From: JBCCTX01 sp965263105
Lineage (GTDB): Bacteria; Bacteroidota; Bacteroidia; J057
Assembly: GCA_965263105.1 (NCBI GenBank)
Contig: CBDHGL010000003.1
Coordinates: forward strand, 3,286,001-3,350,000
DNA: 64,000 bases
Direction of reading: 5' to 3'
The notes under the pieces were generated by a model. It worked only from the letters and a program-made list of their open reading frames with translations. It was not told the DNA's origin and did not search any database. Positions within the stretch are counted from its first letter, which is position 1. The number at the start of each line of letters is the position of its first letter. Shown piece after piece: positions 8,876 through 18,458 of the stretch. The position numbers were made by a program, and so were the translations under genes.

Positions 8876-9221
8876 TGTGGTTAATTTCATATAGTGAGGT
8901 TTTTAAGGGTGGGCTATACGAGAGTATAGCCTGCTCTCATTTAGTAAGATTTTGTGTAAATAAATAAAATTAAAAAATTTGAAAAATGAAATAAATTACT
9001 TAAATTGCAACCACTTTAATATCGTATCGAGGTATTTGTCTTTAGGTTAAATAAAAAGGAATAGATTTTTTAAACCCTTAGTAAGTTCTTTTTAGCCTGT
9101 CTTCCTCGACAACTCCATTTGTCCCATTAAAATGACCATTCGCAATTTATTACTTTTATTTGAAATAAATTAAAGTGTAAATTTCCTCGAATTAGTATTA
9201 GAAATAAACTGCACGTCTTAC
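8876..9221. other. 346-bp intergenic region with a terminator-like hairpin
   Basis: This AT-rich gap between two T9SS genes has no convincing ORF. It holds a perfect hairpin at 8912-8931, described separately. A weak -7-like TACTTTTA lies at 9151-9158 without a good upstream element, so the promoter of the giant gene at 9222 is not identified. CTGCACGTCTT near 9210 resembles the leader repeat at 7311 and 7467. Confidence 0.5.
8912..8931 (+). terminator. Probable terminator hairpin after the 408-aa gene
   Basis: Perfect 8-bp stem GGCTATAC / GTATAGCC closed by a GAGA tetraloop, 37 bases after the stop codon. It is not followed by a proper T tract (TGCTCTCATTT), so it may be a weak terminator or an mRNA 3'-end stabiliser. 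Confidence 0.5.
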
Positions 9222-12200
9222 ATGAACTATTTTGCCAACTTTTTCTTTTCCGGGAAAACAAGGGTTCTTCTATTGGAAATTTTTTTCACCTTTGGTCTTA
9301 CCCTTTCGGGATTTTCTCAGGGCTTAGATACTCCTGCTCCCATGGGAGCTTTCCTTAATGGGGTATTTCCATCGGTCACTCCTAGCCAGGGATCTGGAGA
9401 GGTGACTTACACTACAGCCAATGCCTTTCCCAACCTCACATTTGTTGATCCGGTTAAACTTCTAGAGATGCCTAACCAGCAATTTATGGTGGTGGGGAAA
9501 TCGGGGCAAGTATGGATATTTAATGGCCAATCTAGCACCTCAGTGAAAACCTTAATTTTGGATATAAAAGACCAAGTGGTTATTGGAGGAGATGGAGGAA
9601 TGGTAGGAGGGGTTTTGCATCCGGAGTTTGGACAAGTAGGTTCTCCCAATAGAGGGTACTTCTATCTTGTCTATCGCTATACACCTGCAAAAGGGACTAA
9701 TGGAAGTTTTGGATACTGGCGCTTGTCGCGTTTTACCTTAGAAGATGGAGCTACTCAAGTAAACCCCAACTCAGAGTACGTCCTCATCCAGCAGTTTGAC
9801 CGCCATGATTGGCACAATGGGGGAGACATGTTTTTTGGTCCTAATGGATTCCTATATGTGATTGGGGGAGACGAAGGAGAGGCAAATGATTATTTCAATG
9901 TCACCCAGCAAATTGACAAATGGTTATTTGGCGGCATTTTTCGACTGGATGTAGATAAGCGAGGAGGAAATATTAGCCATCCTATACGCCGTCAACCTCA
10001 AAACCAAGCCACACCTCCTTCTGGATGGCCTTCCAGCTTTACGCAGGGCTACTATATCCCCAACGATAATCCCTGGCAGGATACAAATGGGGGTATTCTG
10101 GAAGAGTTCTATGCACTTGGTACCCGCAGCCCTCACAGAATGACCTATGATGCAGTATTAGATGAAATCTGGGTAGGGGATATCGGTCAACAGTCAAGAG
10201 AAGAAATTAGTGTAGTTTATAAAGGAGATAATTTGCAATGGCCATACAAGGAGGGAACCCTCAATGGAGTCAAACCGCGGCCTACCCATGTCATAGGAAA
10301 TGAAAGGCCTCCTGTCTATGAATATGGAAGAGGAGTTGGACGAGCGGTAATCGGAGGCTATGTCTATCGAGGGAGTTTATTCCCAGAGCTTCAAGGAAAA
10401 TATCTTTTTGGTGATCACGAAACCCAAAATATCTGGTCCCTGGTTCGAAATAACGGTCAAGCGCCCACGGTCGAGTTCCTAGTCAATTTACCTGTGGAGG
10501 GATATGGAGGAAAAGATGGTTTATCTACTTTTGGAGAAGATGCTGCTGGAAATATTTATATGGCGGATTTATTTGGGACTGATTTGGATGGAGGAAAAAT
10601 TAGAAAATTGGTACAGACCGGCAACATACCAGATCCACCTCAAAAACTTTCTGACCTCAACGTTTTCGCCAATCTTTCTACCCTCCAGCCTAATTCTGGA
10701 ATAGTCCCTTACACGGTAAATACCCCTCTATGGTCCGACAGGGCAGTAAAGTCTCGATGGATCGCCCTCCCAAATGATGGTACCCACAATACCCCTTCAG
10801 AGCAAATAGTTTTTGATTCGGAAGAAAACTGGGAATTTCCCGAAGGAACAGTTTTAATTAAACACTTTGAACTCCCTGTTGACGAAAGAAATCCAGGTAT
10901 CACCCGGAAATTGGAAACGCGTTTTTTTGTATACACCACTGTAGGCGATGCCTATGGCCTTACATACCGTTGGAATGAGGCTGGGACCGAGGCCTTCTTA
11001 TTGACAGATGCCGCAACAGATGATATATCTATTACCCGGGAGAATGGAACTTCCTATATCCAAACCTGGGCCTATCCTAGCCGCCAGCAGTGTATGGATT
11101 GTCATAATGCAAATGCTGGATATGCCCTAGGAGTAAAAACTCGGCAGATAAATGGGAATTTTACCTACCCTGGCTCTAGGATATCGGATAATCAGTTGAA
11201 CACCTGGAATCACTTGGGGATGTTTACCGAGGATATCGGATCTCCTGCAGAGCACCCACATTCTGTTAATTTAAACGCCCCTGGAACAAGCGTTGAATAT
11301 CAAGCTAGGTCCTACATAGATGCAAATTGCTCCTATTGCCATCAACCTAACGGGGTAAATGGGGTTTTCGATGGAAGAGCTCGTTCTCCTCTCTATCACC
11401 AGGATATGATTGAAACCAGGGTTATTAGTAACGCCTCAACCCCTGGTAATGTAGTAATCAAGCCTGGAAGCCCTACCCAATCAGAGTTGTGGATTAGGGA
11501 CGAAAGTACAGGCAATATTGCCATGCCCCCAGTAGCGAAAAACCTGGTTCACGATGAATATATTCAGACCCTCAATTCATGGATTAATTCTATAAATACG
11601 AATGAACCTGCCAGACCCGATAATGGCTGGTATACCTTAGAAGCTAGACACAGTGGGAAAATTGCTGGGGTAAGCAATGGATCCGAAGCGGATAATGCTC
11701 CGATTGTCCAAGAGACTGATACAGATTTACCCGCTCAGAAATGGCTGTTTCAACATGTAGGAGAAGGGCTTTACAGAATTTCTGCTCAGCATAGTTATAA
11801 AGCCCTCAGCTATACCGAAATGCGTTCTACTCAAGGAGCGAATGTTACCCATGAAAGTTGGAAAGGGGCTCAGGACCAAACTTGGTATGTATTTGCCACA
11901 AACGGGGGATACTATCAGGTAGTCAATGCCTACAATGGCTTGTTCTTGGATGTATTTAATGGGGGAACAGAAGAGGGAGCTAACCTAATATTATGGCAGG
12001 AGAATGGAGGCCAGAATCAAGAGTGGAAACTCGTCCCAACTTCAGGACCGAGTACTGCAACAGATTTGTTGGCCCATTGGTCCTTTGATGGGGGTTCTTT
12101 GAACGATTTTGCTGGGCTCGTTCCAGACAATGCTTCCATGGAGGGACAAATTGAAACAAATCTCCCAGGAATTTCTGGTGAAGCGGTTCGGATTGATAGA

Positions 12201-15200
12201 AACGGATATCTTCGGGTCCCTCATAGTGAAGACCTGCTATTAGGTGGAAGTACCTATCCCGATTTTTCTGTGGCCTTCTGGTTGAAAATAGAGCAGCACA
12301 ACGGGCCCTGGATGAATTTATTTACTAAAGGGAATGAAAATCCGAGAACTCCTGGAATTTGGGTAAACCACATCACTGGGGGTATTCATTATCGTATCTC
12401 GACTACTAGTGGCTTTAACCAGGGAGGAAATTCAAATACTGATTTGAGAGAAAAACTCAATGAATGGGTGCATGTTACTTATGTGAAAGAAGGGGCCCAG
12501 CTTAAGCTATATATGAATGGAGACTTGGACCATACCCCAGTTAATTTTCCAGGTACTGTACTTACCAGTGAAGGAATTCCCCTTACCATAGGAAATTTTG
12601 AAAATGGAGGAGATGAGGGAATTTTCTGGATGGATGAATTGATGGTTTTTGGTAAAGCATTAAATGATTCAGAGATCTTAGAACTCTCTCAGCCGGACTT
12701 TCCCCCAGTAGCCAATTGTGAACCCTTAAATTTCAACTCCTTGGGCATTTCTAGTCATGGAGGGAGCCAAGATGCAGGGGTAGCTGAGGTTTTGGATAGT
12801 GGAAAGACACTAAAGGTTTCCAATAATGGATGGAAATCTATTCCCTTTCCCGCCACCCTTAGTGCCAACTCTATATTGGAGTTCGAATTTAAAAGTGATA
12901 TTACAGGAGAATATCACGCGATAGGTCTATCTTCTACCAATGCCTGGGAAGCTTCTCGTTCTATAAAAATATTTGGAACGCAGGATGTTGGCAATGATAT
13001 AGAAGCTTCCGATTCATATGCCGGCAGTGGATATCAACACTATGTGATACCTGTTGGACAATATTATACAGGAGAAGTTGACAGAATCTTCTTCCTGGCT
13101 GACCATGATGCAGCTCCTGCAAATGGTACATCCTATTTTAGAAATGTGCGGGTGTATAACGAGGGAGACTGTCCTTTGATAGATCCCAATCCCTGTTCAG
13201 CGAGTGGATTGATCACCATGGAGAGATGGAATAATATTGGGGGCTCCTGGAATATCTCAGATATCCCGGTTTTTTCTGAGCCAACGGCAACTTCAGATCT
13301 GAATATTTTTGAAATACCGATAAACGCCTTCGATGAGTATGGAGTAAGGGTCCGTGGATATATCTGTGCCCCACAAACAGGTGAATATACCTTCTGGCTT
13401 GCCAGCGATGACAATGGAGAACTATGGCTTAGTACAGATGAAAACCCAGGGAATAAGGTATTGATTTCTCAGGTACCTGTATGGACAGGTTCTAGGGAAT
13501 GGACTAAATACCCTGAGCAAAAATCTTTCTCTATTTCTCTGGAAGCTGGTAAGACCTATTACATTGAAGCCCTCATGAAAGAAGGGGCTGGGGGCGACAA
13601 CTTAGCTGTAGGATGGCAGTTGCCCGATGGAAGGCTTGAAAGACCCATTCCTGGGCAATATCTATCACCTTTTTTATCTACTGACGATACCCCACCTTCT
13701 GTACCTCAAAATTTAACTGTTTCTCAGATAACTTCTGATGGAGCCATTCTTAATTGGGATCCTTCAACTGATGATGGAATTTTTGTGGGCTACTATGTCT
13801 ATCAAAATGGAGATCCTGACCCAGTTTCCTCGATAACAGATGGTAGTACCACACTCTCTCTTTCAGGATTGGGGGAAAGCTCCACCCATCAATTTTCTGT
13901 AGCCGCCTTTGATGCAGAGGGAAATTTATCTGCTCAATCTCAGGCCGTTCAAGTTACAACGGAGGCAGCTTGTCCTAAAATTGCTTTATACCATACTGAT
14001 TTTGAAGAAGGGGCAGGGATTTGGGAAATTGAGCCAACAAGTGGTCCATTTACCCCTGGTTCCTTCCTGGGAAGTGGAGGTAATTGGGCAACTAGTGGGG
14101 AAAGATTCCTGGTCCTTCAGGGAGATAGTGAAAAATCTCGTGCGACTACTCGATCGCTAGATTTAAGTGCCTACTCTGAAGTAAAGTTTGGCTTTACGGC
14201 GCGATTCTTAGAGCATGGAAGAGATGGAGATGGCGTCGCTCTCCAAGTTTCTATAGATGGTGGTGCAACATTTAGCACAGTAAGAGAGTGGTCCTTTGGG
14301 GCAGGAGATCTGGAAATAGTAAGCCCACTTACGTCAAATCGTTTATATGGGGACGTGTTAATCACGAATAATTTCACCGATCAAACCCAATTCCGCCTCC
14401 AAATCAATATGCTTGGATCAAGAGGCTATATAACAGGGCGATTTGATGACGTTTCAATCGAGGTATGTCAATTAGATAATTGTACAAGCGAGTCCAACCT
14501 GGCTTCGAATCGATCAGCTCGTCTATCGAGTCAATATGGGAATGGATCTGGGGATCTGGGTACCGATGGCAACTATGTGGGCAACTCTCCCTGGAGTGCG
14601 GATTTGGTCCACACGACAAATGAGGCTCAACCCTGGTGGGAGGTAGATCTGGGAGCTAGAAGCCAGGTAGATTCTCTGGTGATCTACAACCGGACCAACG
14701 GCAATCAGGGACGCTTGAAAAACTTCTATATCCTGACTTCAGATGCGCCTATGTCGGGCTCTTTGGCCGAGTTGCTGGTTCAACCTGGGCTTAGCAGTGT
14801 CTACTTTGCCTACAAGGCCGATTCTATTCAACGCATTCCCGTTAATGCTGAAGGAAGATATGTGCGGATTCAATTGAGTGGTAATGATATCCTCCACTTT
14901 GCAGAAGTCGAAGTGATCGGCTGTAACCTGGAGCAACTCTGTGAAACGCCTGTCGTATCGATCGATCCAGTTTCTCCGCTCAATGAGGATGGAAGCCCTG
15001 TTCAATTGAGTGCCAGTCCTTCAGGAGGTGTCTGGAGTGGGGCTGTGGATGGCTCAGGGGTATTCGATCCTTCCTTGGGAGTAGGAACCTATGAGCTGAT
15101 CTACAGCTATGAAGCGTTTTCTGGCTGTGAGGGCTCCGATACCCTGGAGATCGAAGTTCTTCCCTCAGGCTCTGTGTGTGATGCCCCTGCCAATCTGGCC

Positions 15201-18143
15201 TCCAATGGCACTACCAGTCAGTCTTCTACCTATGGCAATGGAGTAGCAGGCTTGGCCATAGATGGCAACACCACTGGCTCCAATGCTTGGAGTGCCGACC
15301 TTCAGCACACCACCCGAGAGGCTCAACCCTGGTGGCAGATAGACCTGGGTCAGCAAAGCAAATTGAATGAAATCGTACTCTATAACCGGAGTGATAATAG
15401 CTTCAACCGCCTCAAAGCCTTCTATGTCCTGGTATCTGATGTACCGATGAGTGCTTCCAGTAGCCTGGATGAGTTACTGGCCAGCAGTTCTGTAAGTCAG
15501 GTTTACTTCCCTGGGGTAGCTGGTGCAGTAGAAAGCATCGCCCTGGATGGACTCAGTGGCCGTTATGTCCGTGTCCAACTCTCAGGAAGCAATATCCTGC
15601 ACATGGCAGAAGTAGAGATTATGGGCTGTCGTGAAGATGGAGGCTGTATCGATCCGATCGTAAGCATCGATCCCGCAGGCCCCTTTGCAGCCGATGCAGG
15701 TCCTCAGCAACTGGTAGCTAGCCCAGTCGGAGGAAGCTGGAGTGGAGCAGTAAGCTCAACCGGAATCTTTGATCCTAGCCAGGGAATCGGAAGCTATGAG
15801 ATCCTTTATACCTACACCGATCCCAATGGATGCAGTGCCTCTGCTGTAAGCACCGTAGAAGTCATCCCAGGAGGCTGTGATGCGACTGTTAACCTGGCGC
15901 TGAATAAGCTGGCAGAACAGTCAAGTACCTATGGCAATGGGAATGCTTCCATCGCAGTAGATGGCAATAGCCTGGGCACTTCTCCCTGGTTGGCAGACTT
16001 GGCCCACACCAACAACGAGGCCCAGCCCTGGTGGCAGGTGGACCTGGGAGCGATCTCCAATATCCAGCAGGTGAAGATTCACAACCGGACAGATTGCTGC
16101 CAAGGCAGACTGAAGAACTTCCATATCCTGACTTCTACTGAGCCTTTCTCCTCGACAGCGAGTTTGGATGAGCTCCTGGCAGATCCTTCAGTAGAGGACT
16201 ACTTTGTAGCCGGAGCGGCTAGCGTTGAGAATACCTACAACCTGATCAAGGAAGCACGTTATGTGCGCATCCAGCTATCAGGGAGCAATATCCTTCACAT
16301 AGCTGAGGTAGAAGTCCTAGGCTGTGCCTCTGAGAATGATCCCTGCTTTGGCGAGCAAGCTGCCCAGATCCTGGGAGCAGAAGATCAGACCATCGGCTTT
16401 GGCTCCTACCAGCTCACTGCCAGCCCCGCTGGAGGAAGCTGGAGTGGAGACGTAACAGAAGCAGGCCTCCTGCTGGGTACGACTTGCCCAGGCAGCTATG
16501 AGGCGATCTACACCTATGACAATGGTCAGGGCTGTGTAAGTAGAGATACAGCTACGATCGTAGTGAAACCTGAAGTGATGGATGTCTTCATCTATGCAGG
16601 TCAGTCCAATGCCACCGGGGCTCAGAATACCCTGGATGTGTTGAGGGTAGGGGATAGTCCTTATGATGAAAAGATCTCCTATGCCTGGAACATCCCTGGT
16701 TTGGCCACCTCCAATGGCTGGGAAAGCCTCCAGGCCATCGAAGTAGACCCTGCAACCAACCGCAGGGGCCATGGAGCAGAGATCAGCTTTGGTAGGACCT
16801 TATTTGAAGCAGGGTATAACAACATCGGTATCATCAAAGTAGCCAGAGGAGGAACCAACCTGGCCAACCACTGGGATCCCAACACGACGCTGACAGGAGT
16901 AAGTGGCAACTTCGGGATGTATCCCGAGATGCTCAATACGGTCAATGCCCGTCTGGCAGAGCTAGATGCTCAAGGCATTCCCTATCGAATCACCGGCTTC
17001 CTCTGGCATCAGGGAGAAGGAGATATGAATCCGAGTATGGCCTCGATCTATGGAGCCAACCTGACTGAACTGATCAGTGCCCTGCGGAGTGACTTTGGGC
17101 AAGAGTTGAAGGTCTTCCTGGCCTCGGTCTACAACCCCAATGCCACAGAAGAGGAGGGGATGTTGGTACGCAATGCCCAGCGGGATGTAGCTACAGCCGA
17201 TGCCCAGGCCTATGTAGTGAACCTCGACACGGTTTACTACGATGGAGACTTCAATCCCAACTCGGAGAACCTAATAGCCGACAACCTGCATTACAACTCC
17301 ATCGGCCAGATCAAGAACGGATCTTCCTTTGCCAATACGCTGTTGACCTTCCATCCAGTAGAAGGATGTGAGGATGAGAACACAGGCGCCTGTGCCAGTC
17401 CAGAGAACCTGGCCTTGAACCAGCCCACAGAGCAATCGAGTACCTATGGTCTGGGAACAGCTAGTCTGGCCGTAGATGGCAACCGGACAGGAAGCTCCCC
17501 CTGGAGTGCCGACCTACAGCACACAGAGGTAGAGGCCCAACCCTGGTGGCAGGTGGACCTGGGAGCAGTGAGTAACATCGAGCAGGTGAATATCTACAAC
17601 CGAACAGACTGCTGTGCAGGAAGGTTGAACAACTTCTACATCCTGGTCTCGGACAATCCCTTTGATCCCACTGCTACCTTAGATGAGTTGAGAAACGATC
17701 CCAATAACTATGTCCACACCTTCACAGGAAGGGCAGGACTGTTGGAGAACATCACCATAGGAACCACGGGTAGATATGTGCGCATCCAGCACACAAGGAC
17801 TATCCAGCTCCATCTAGCAGAAGTAGAAGTGATGGGTTGTGCCATTGGCACCCAGGGCAACAGATTGGCCAATGCCAATGAGGCAGAGGCAGGGGAGAAC
17901 ATTGACTTTGACTTGAGGGTCTTCCCCAATCCCAGCTCAGGTAGAATCACGATCAGCATAGACCAACTGGCTCAAGGGGAACCGGTAGAGTACAGCCTCT
18001 ACAACCTACAAGGGCAAAGAGTATGGCAGACAAGAGGACAGAGAACAGAACAGGTAAACCTCAGCCATCTGGCTAAGGGAGTGTATTTACTCAAGGCAGA
18101 GGGATCGAAAGGGAACCTGACTAAACAACTTATCATTAATTAA
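9222..18143 (+). CDS. Giant T9SS surface protein: PQQ-type sugar dehydrogenase, diheme cytochrome, lectin modules and SGNH acetylesterase
   Basis: 2973 aa. Approximate domain order: signal peptide 1-32; glucose/sorbosone-dehydrogenase-like beta-propeller 45-463; diheme c-type domain of the SO2930 kind 470-793, with CMDCH 624-628 and CSYCH 703-707; ricin-type trefoil 800-943; LamG-like domain 945-1157; unnamed beta-sandwich 1166-1315; PA14 1325-1486; fibronectin III 1490-1582; MAM-like jelly roll 1584-1748; four fucolectin/F5-8C modules (1757-1905, 1987-2140, 2220-2370, 2723-2873) separated by PKD-like Ig folds. An SGNH acetylesterase (SASA) domain spans 2452-2717 with Ser2462 in GQSN and Asp2687/His2690. 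A type A T9SS sorting domain covers 2895-2973. It would oxidise a sugar, move electrons through heme and hold glycans at the cell surface; substrate is unknown. The final 3.6 kb is visibly richer in G+C than the first 5 kb. Confidence 0.85.
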   Translation: MNYFANFFFSGKTRVLLLEIFFTFGLTLSGFSQGLDTPAPMGAFLNGVFPSVTPSQGSGEVTYTTANAFPNLTFVDPVKLLEMPNQQFMVVGKSGQVWIFNGQSSTSVKTLILDIKDQVVIGGDGGMVGGVLHPEFGQVGSPNRGYFYLVYRYTPAKGTNGSFGYWRLSRFTLEDGATQVNPNSEYVLIQQFDRHDWHNGGDMFFGPNGFLYVIGGDEGEANDYFNVTQQIDKWLFGGIFRLDVDKRGGNISHPIRRQPQNQATPPSGWPSSFTQGYYIPNDNPWQDTNGGILEEFYALGTRSPHRMTYDAVLDEIWVGDIGQQSREEISVVYKGDNLQWPYKEGTLNGVKPRPTHVIGNERPPVYEYGRGVGRAVIGGYVYRGSLFPELQGKYLFGDHETQNIWSLVRNNGQAPTVEFLVNLPVEGYGGKDGLSTFGEDAAGNIYMADLFGTDLDGGKIRKLVQTGNIPDPPQKLSDLNVFANLSTLQPNSGIVPYTVNTPLWSDRAVKSRWIALPNDGTHNTPSEQIVFDSEENWEFPEGTVLIKHFELPVDERNPGITRKLETRFFVYTTVGDAYGLTYRWNEAGTEAFLLTDAATDDISITRENGTSYIQTWAYPSRQQCMDCHNANAGYALGVKTRQINGNFTYPGSRISDNQLNTWNHLGMFTEDIGSPAEHPHSVNLNAPGTSVEYQARSYIDANCSYCHQPNGVNGVFDGRARSPLYHQDMIETRVISNASTPGNVVIKPGSPTQSELWIRDESTGNIAMPPVAKNLVHDEYIQTLNSWINSINTNEPARPDNGWYTLEARHSGKIAGVSNGSEADNAPIVQETDTDLPAQKWLFQHVGEGLYRISAQHSYKALSYTEMRSTQGANVTHESWKGAQDQTWYVFATNGGYYQVVNAYNGLFLDVFNGGTEEGANLILWQENGGQNQEWKLVPTSGPSTATDLLAHWSFDGGSLNDFAGLVPDNASMEGQIETNLPGISGEAVRIDRNGYLRVPHSEDLLLGGSTYPDFSVAFWLKIEQHNGPWMNLFTKGNENPRTPGIWVNHITGGIHYRISTTSGFNQGGNSNTDLREKLNEWVHVTYVKEGAQLKLYMNGDLDHTPVNFPGTVLTSEGIPLTIGNFENGGDEGIFWMDELMVFGKALNDSEILELSQPDFPPVANCEPLNFNSLGISSHGGSQDAGVAEVLDSGKTLKVSNNGWKSIPFPATLSANSILEFEFKSDITGEYHAIGLSSTNAWEASRSIKIFGTQDVGNDIEASDSYAGSGYQHYVIPVGQYYTGEVDRIFFLADHDAAPANGTSYFRNVRVYNEGDCPLIDPNPCSASGLITMERWNNIGGSWNISDIPVFSEPTATSDLNIFEIPINAFDEYGVRVRGYICAPQTGEYTFWLASDDNGELWLSTDENPGNKVLISQVPVWTGSREWTKYPEQKSFSISLEAGKTYYIEALMKEGAGGDNLAVGWQLPDGRLERPIPGQYLSPFLSTDDTPPSVPQNLTVSQITSDGAILNWDPSTDDGIFVGYYVYQNGDPDPVSSITDGSTTLSLSGLGESSTHQFSVAAFDAEGNLSAQSQAVQVTTEAACPKIALYHTDFEEGAGIWEIEPTSGPFTPGSFLGSGGNWATSGERFLVLQGDSEKSRATTRSLDLSAYSEVKFGFTARFLEHGRDGDGVALQVSIDGGATFSTVREWSFGAGDLEIVSPLTSNRLYGDVLITNNFTDQTQFRLQINMLGSRGYITGRFDDVSIEVCQLDNCTSESNLASNRSARLSSQYGNGSGDLGTDGNYVGNSPWSADLVHTTNEAQPWWEVDLGARSQVDSLVIYNRTNGNQGRLKNFYILTSDAPMSGSLAELLVQPGLSSVYFAYKADSIQRIPVNAEGRYVRIQLSGNDILHFAEVEVIGCNLEQLCETPVVSIDPVSPLNEDGSPVQLSASPSGGVWSGAVDGSGVFDPSLGVGTYELIYSYEAFSGCEGSDTLEIEVLPSGSVCDAPANLASNGTTSQSSTYGNGVAGLAIDGNTTGSNAWSADLQHTTREAQPWWQIDLGQQSKLNEIVLYNRSDNSFNRLKAFYVLVSDVPMSASSSLDELLASSSVSQVYFPGVAGAVESIALDGLSGRYVRVQLSGSNILHMAEVEIMGCREDGGCIDPIVSIDPAGPFAADAGPQQLVASPVGGSWSGAVSSTGIFDPSQGIGSYEILYTYTDPNGCSASAVSTVEVIPGGCDATVNLALNKLAEQSSTYGNGNASIAVDGNSLGTSPWLADLAHTNNEAQPWWQVDLGAISNIQQVKIHNRTDCCQGRLKNFHILTSTEPFSSTASLDELLADPSVEDYFVAGAASVENTYNLIKEARYVRIQLSGSNILHIAEVEVLGCASENDPCFGEQAAQILGAEDQTIGFGSYQLTASPAGGSWSGDVTEAGLLLGTTCPGSYEAIYTYDNGQGCVSRDTATIVVKPEVMDVFIYAGQSNATGAQNTLDVLRVGDSPYDEKISYAWNIPGLATSNGWESLQAIEVDPATNRRGHGAEISFGRTLFEAGYNNIGIIKVARGGTNLANHWDPNTTLTGVSGNFGMYPEMLNTVNARLAELDAQGIPYRITGFLWHQGEGDMNPSMASIYGANLTELISALRSDFGQELKVFLASVYNPNATEEEGMLVRNAQRDVATADAQAYVVNLDTVYYDGDFNPNSENLIADNLHYNSIGQIKNGSSFANTLLTFHPVEGCEDENTGACASPENLALNQPTEQSSTYGLGTASLAVDGNRTGSSPWSADLQHTEVEAQPWWQVDLGAVSNIEQVNIYNRTDCCAGRLNNFYILVSDNPFDPTATLDELRNDPNNYVHTFTGRAGLLENITIGTTGRYVRIQHTRTIQLHLAEVEVMGCAIGTQGNRLANANEAEAGENIDFDLRVFPNPSSGRITISIDQLAQGEPVEYSLYNLQGQRVWQTRGQRTEQVNLSHLAKGVYLLKAEGSKGNLTKQLIIN

Positions 18144-18458
18144 GGATGAAATGGAGGATTCTGGATGGGAGGCATAGAGCGGTAAATTGGAATTGTTGAA
18201 TATTTGTATATTTTATTATTGAAAAATCAATAAAATGTATTAAATTTGTATGCACATTATTCGCACATCATGGTTTTTATAATTTTCCAGTATCCATTGG
18301 ATTAAATAAAAGAAAGGAATACGATAGCTTTTCTTATGACCAAGAAATTAGAGCCGAAAGCCCTATTTTTTTGACAGTTTGCACATATAGCTTACACATT
18401 TGAAATTAACTGAAGTATAATTGTTCTGCACACTTAAATAAAAACAGCACAGCTGCAA
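18144..18458 (+). other. 315-bp intergenic region between the two giant genes
   Basis: AT-rich, with no convincing ORF. It holds one good promoter candidate (18218-18248) and a weaker one nearer the gene (18370-18402). If the first is used, the 2130-aa gene has a leader of about 205 nt. Near the start codon, CTGCACACTT and the repeated GCACAGCTGCA-like bases echo the GCAC motifs of the upstream leaders. No terminator for the preceding gene is obvious. Confidence 0.5.
18218..18248 (+). promoter_or_regulatory. Candidate promoter for the 2130-aa surface protein
   Basis: ATTG at 18218-18221 (three of four matches to TTTG), exactly 19 bases, then TAAATTTG at 18241-18248, a perfect TAnnTTTG. A second candidate is TTTG at 18370-18373 with CACATTTG at 18395-18402 (spacer 21), which is weaker but closer to the ATG. 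Confidence 0.5.

Noticed and set aside
16317..16772. 151-codon minus-strand open frame inside the giant gene
   Set aside because: It lies antisense to clearly coding Ig and esterase domains and has no recognisable protein features.
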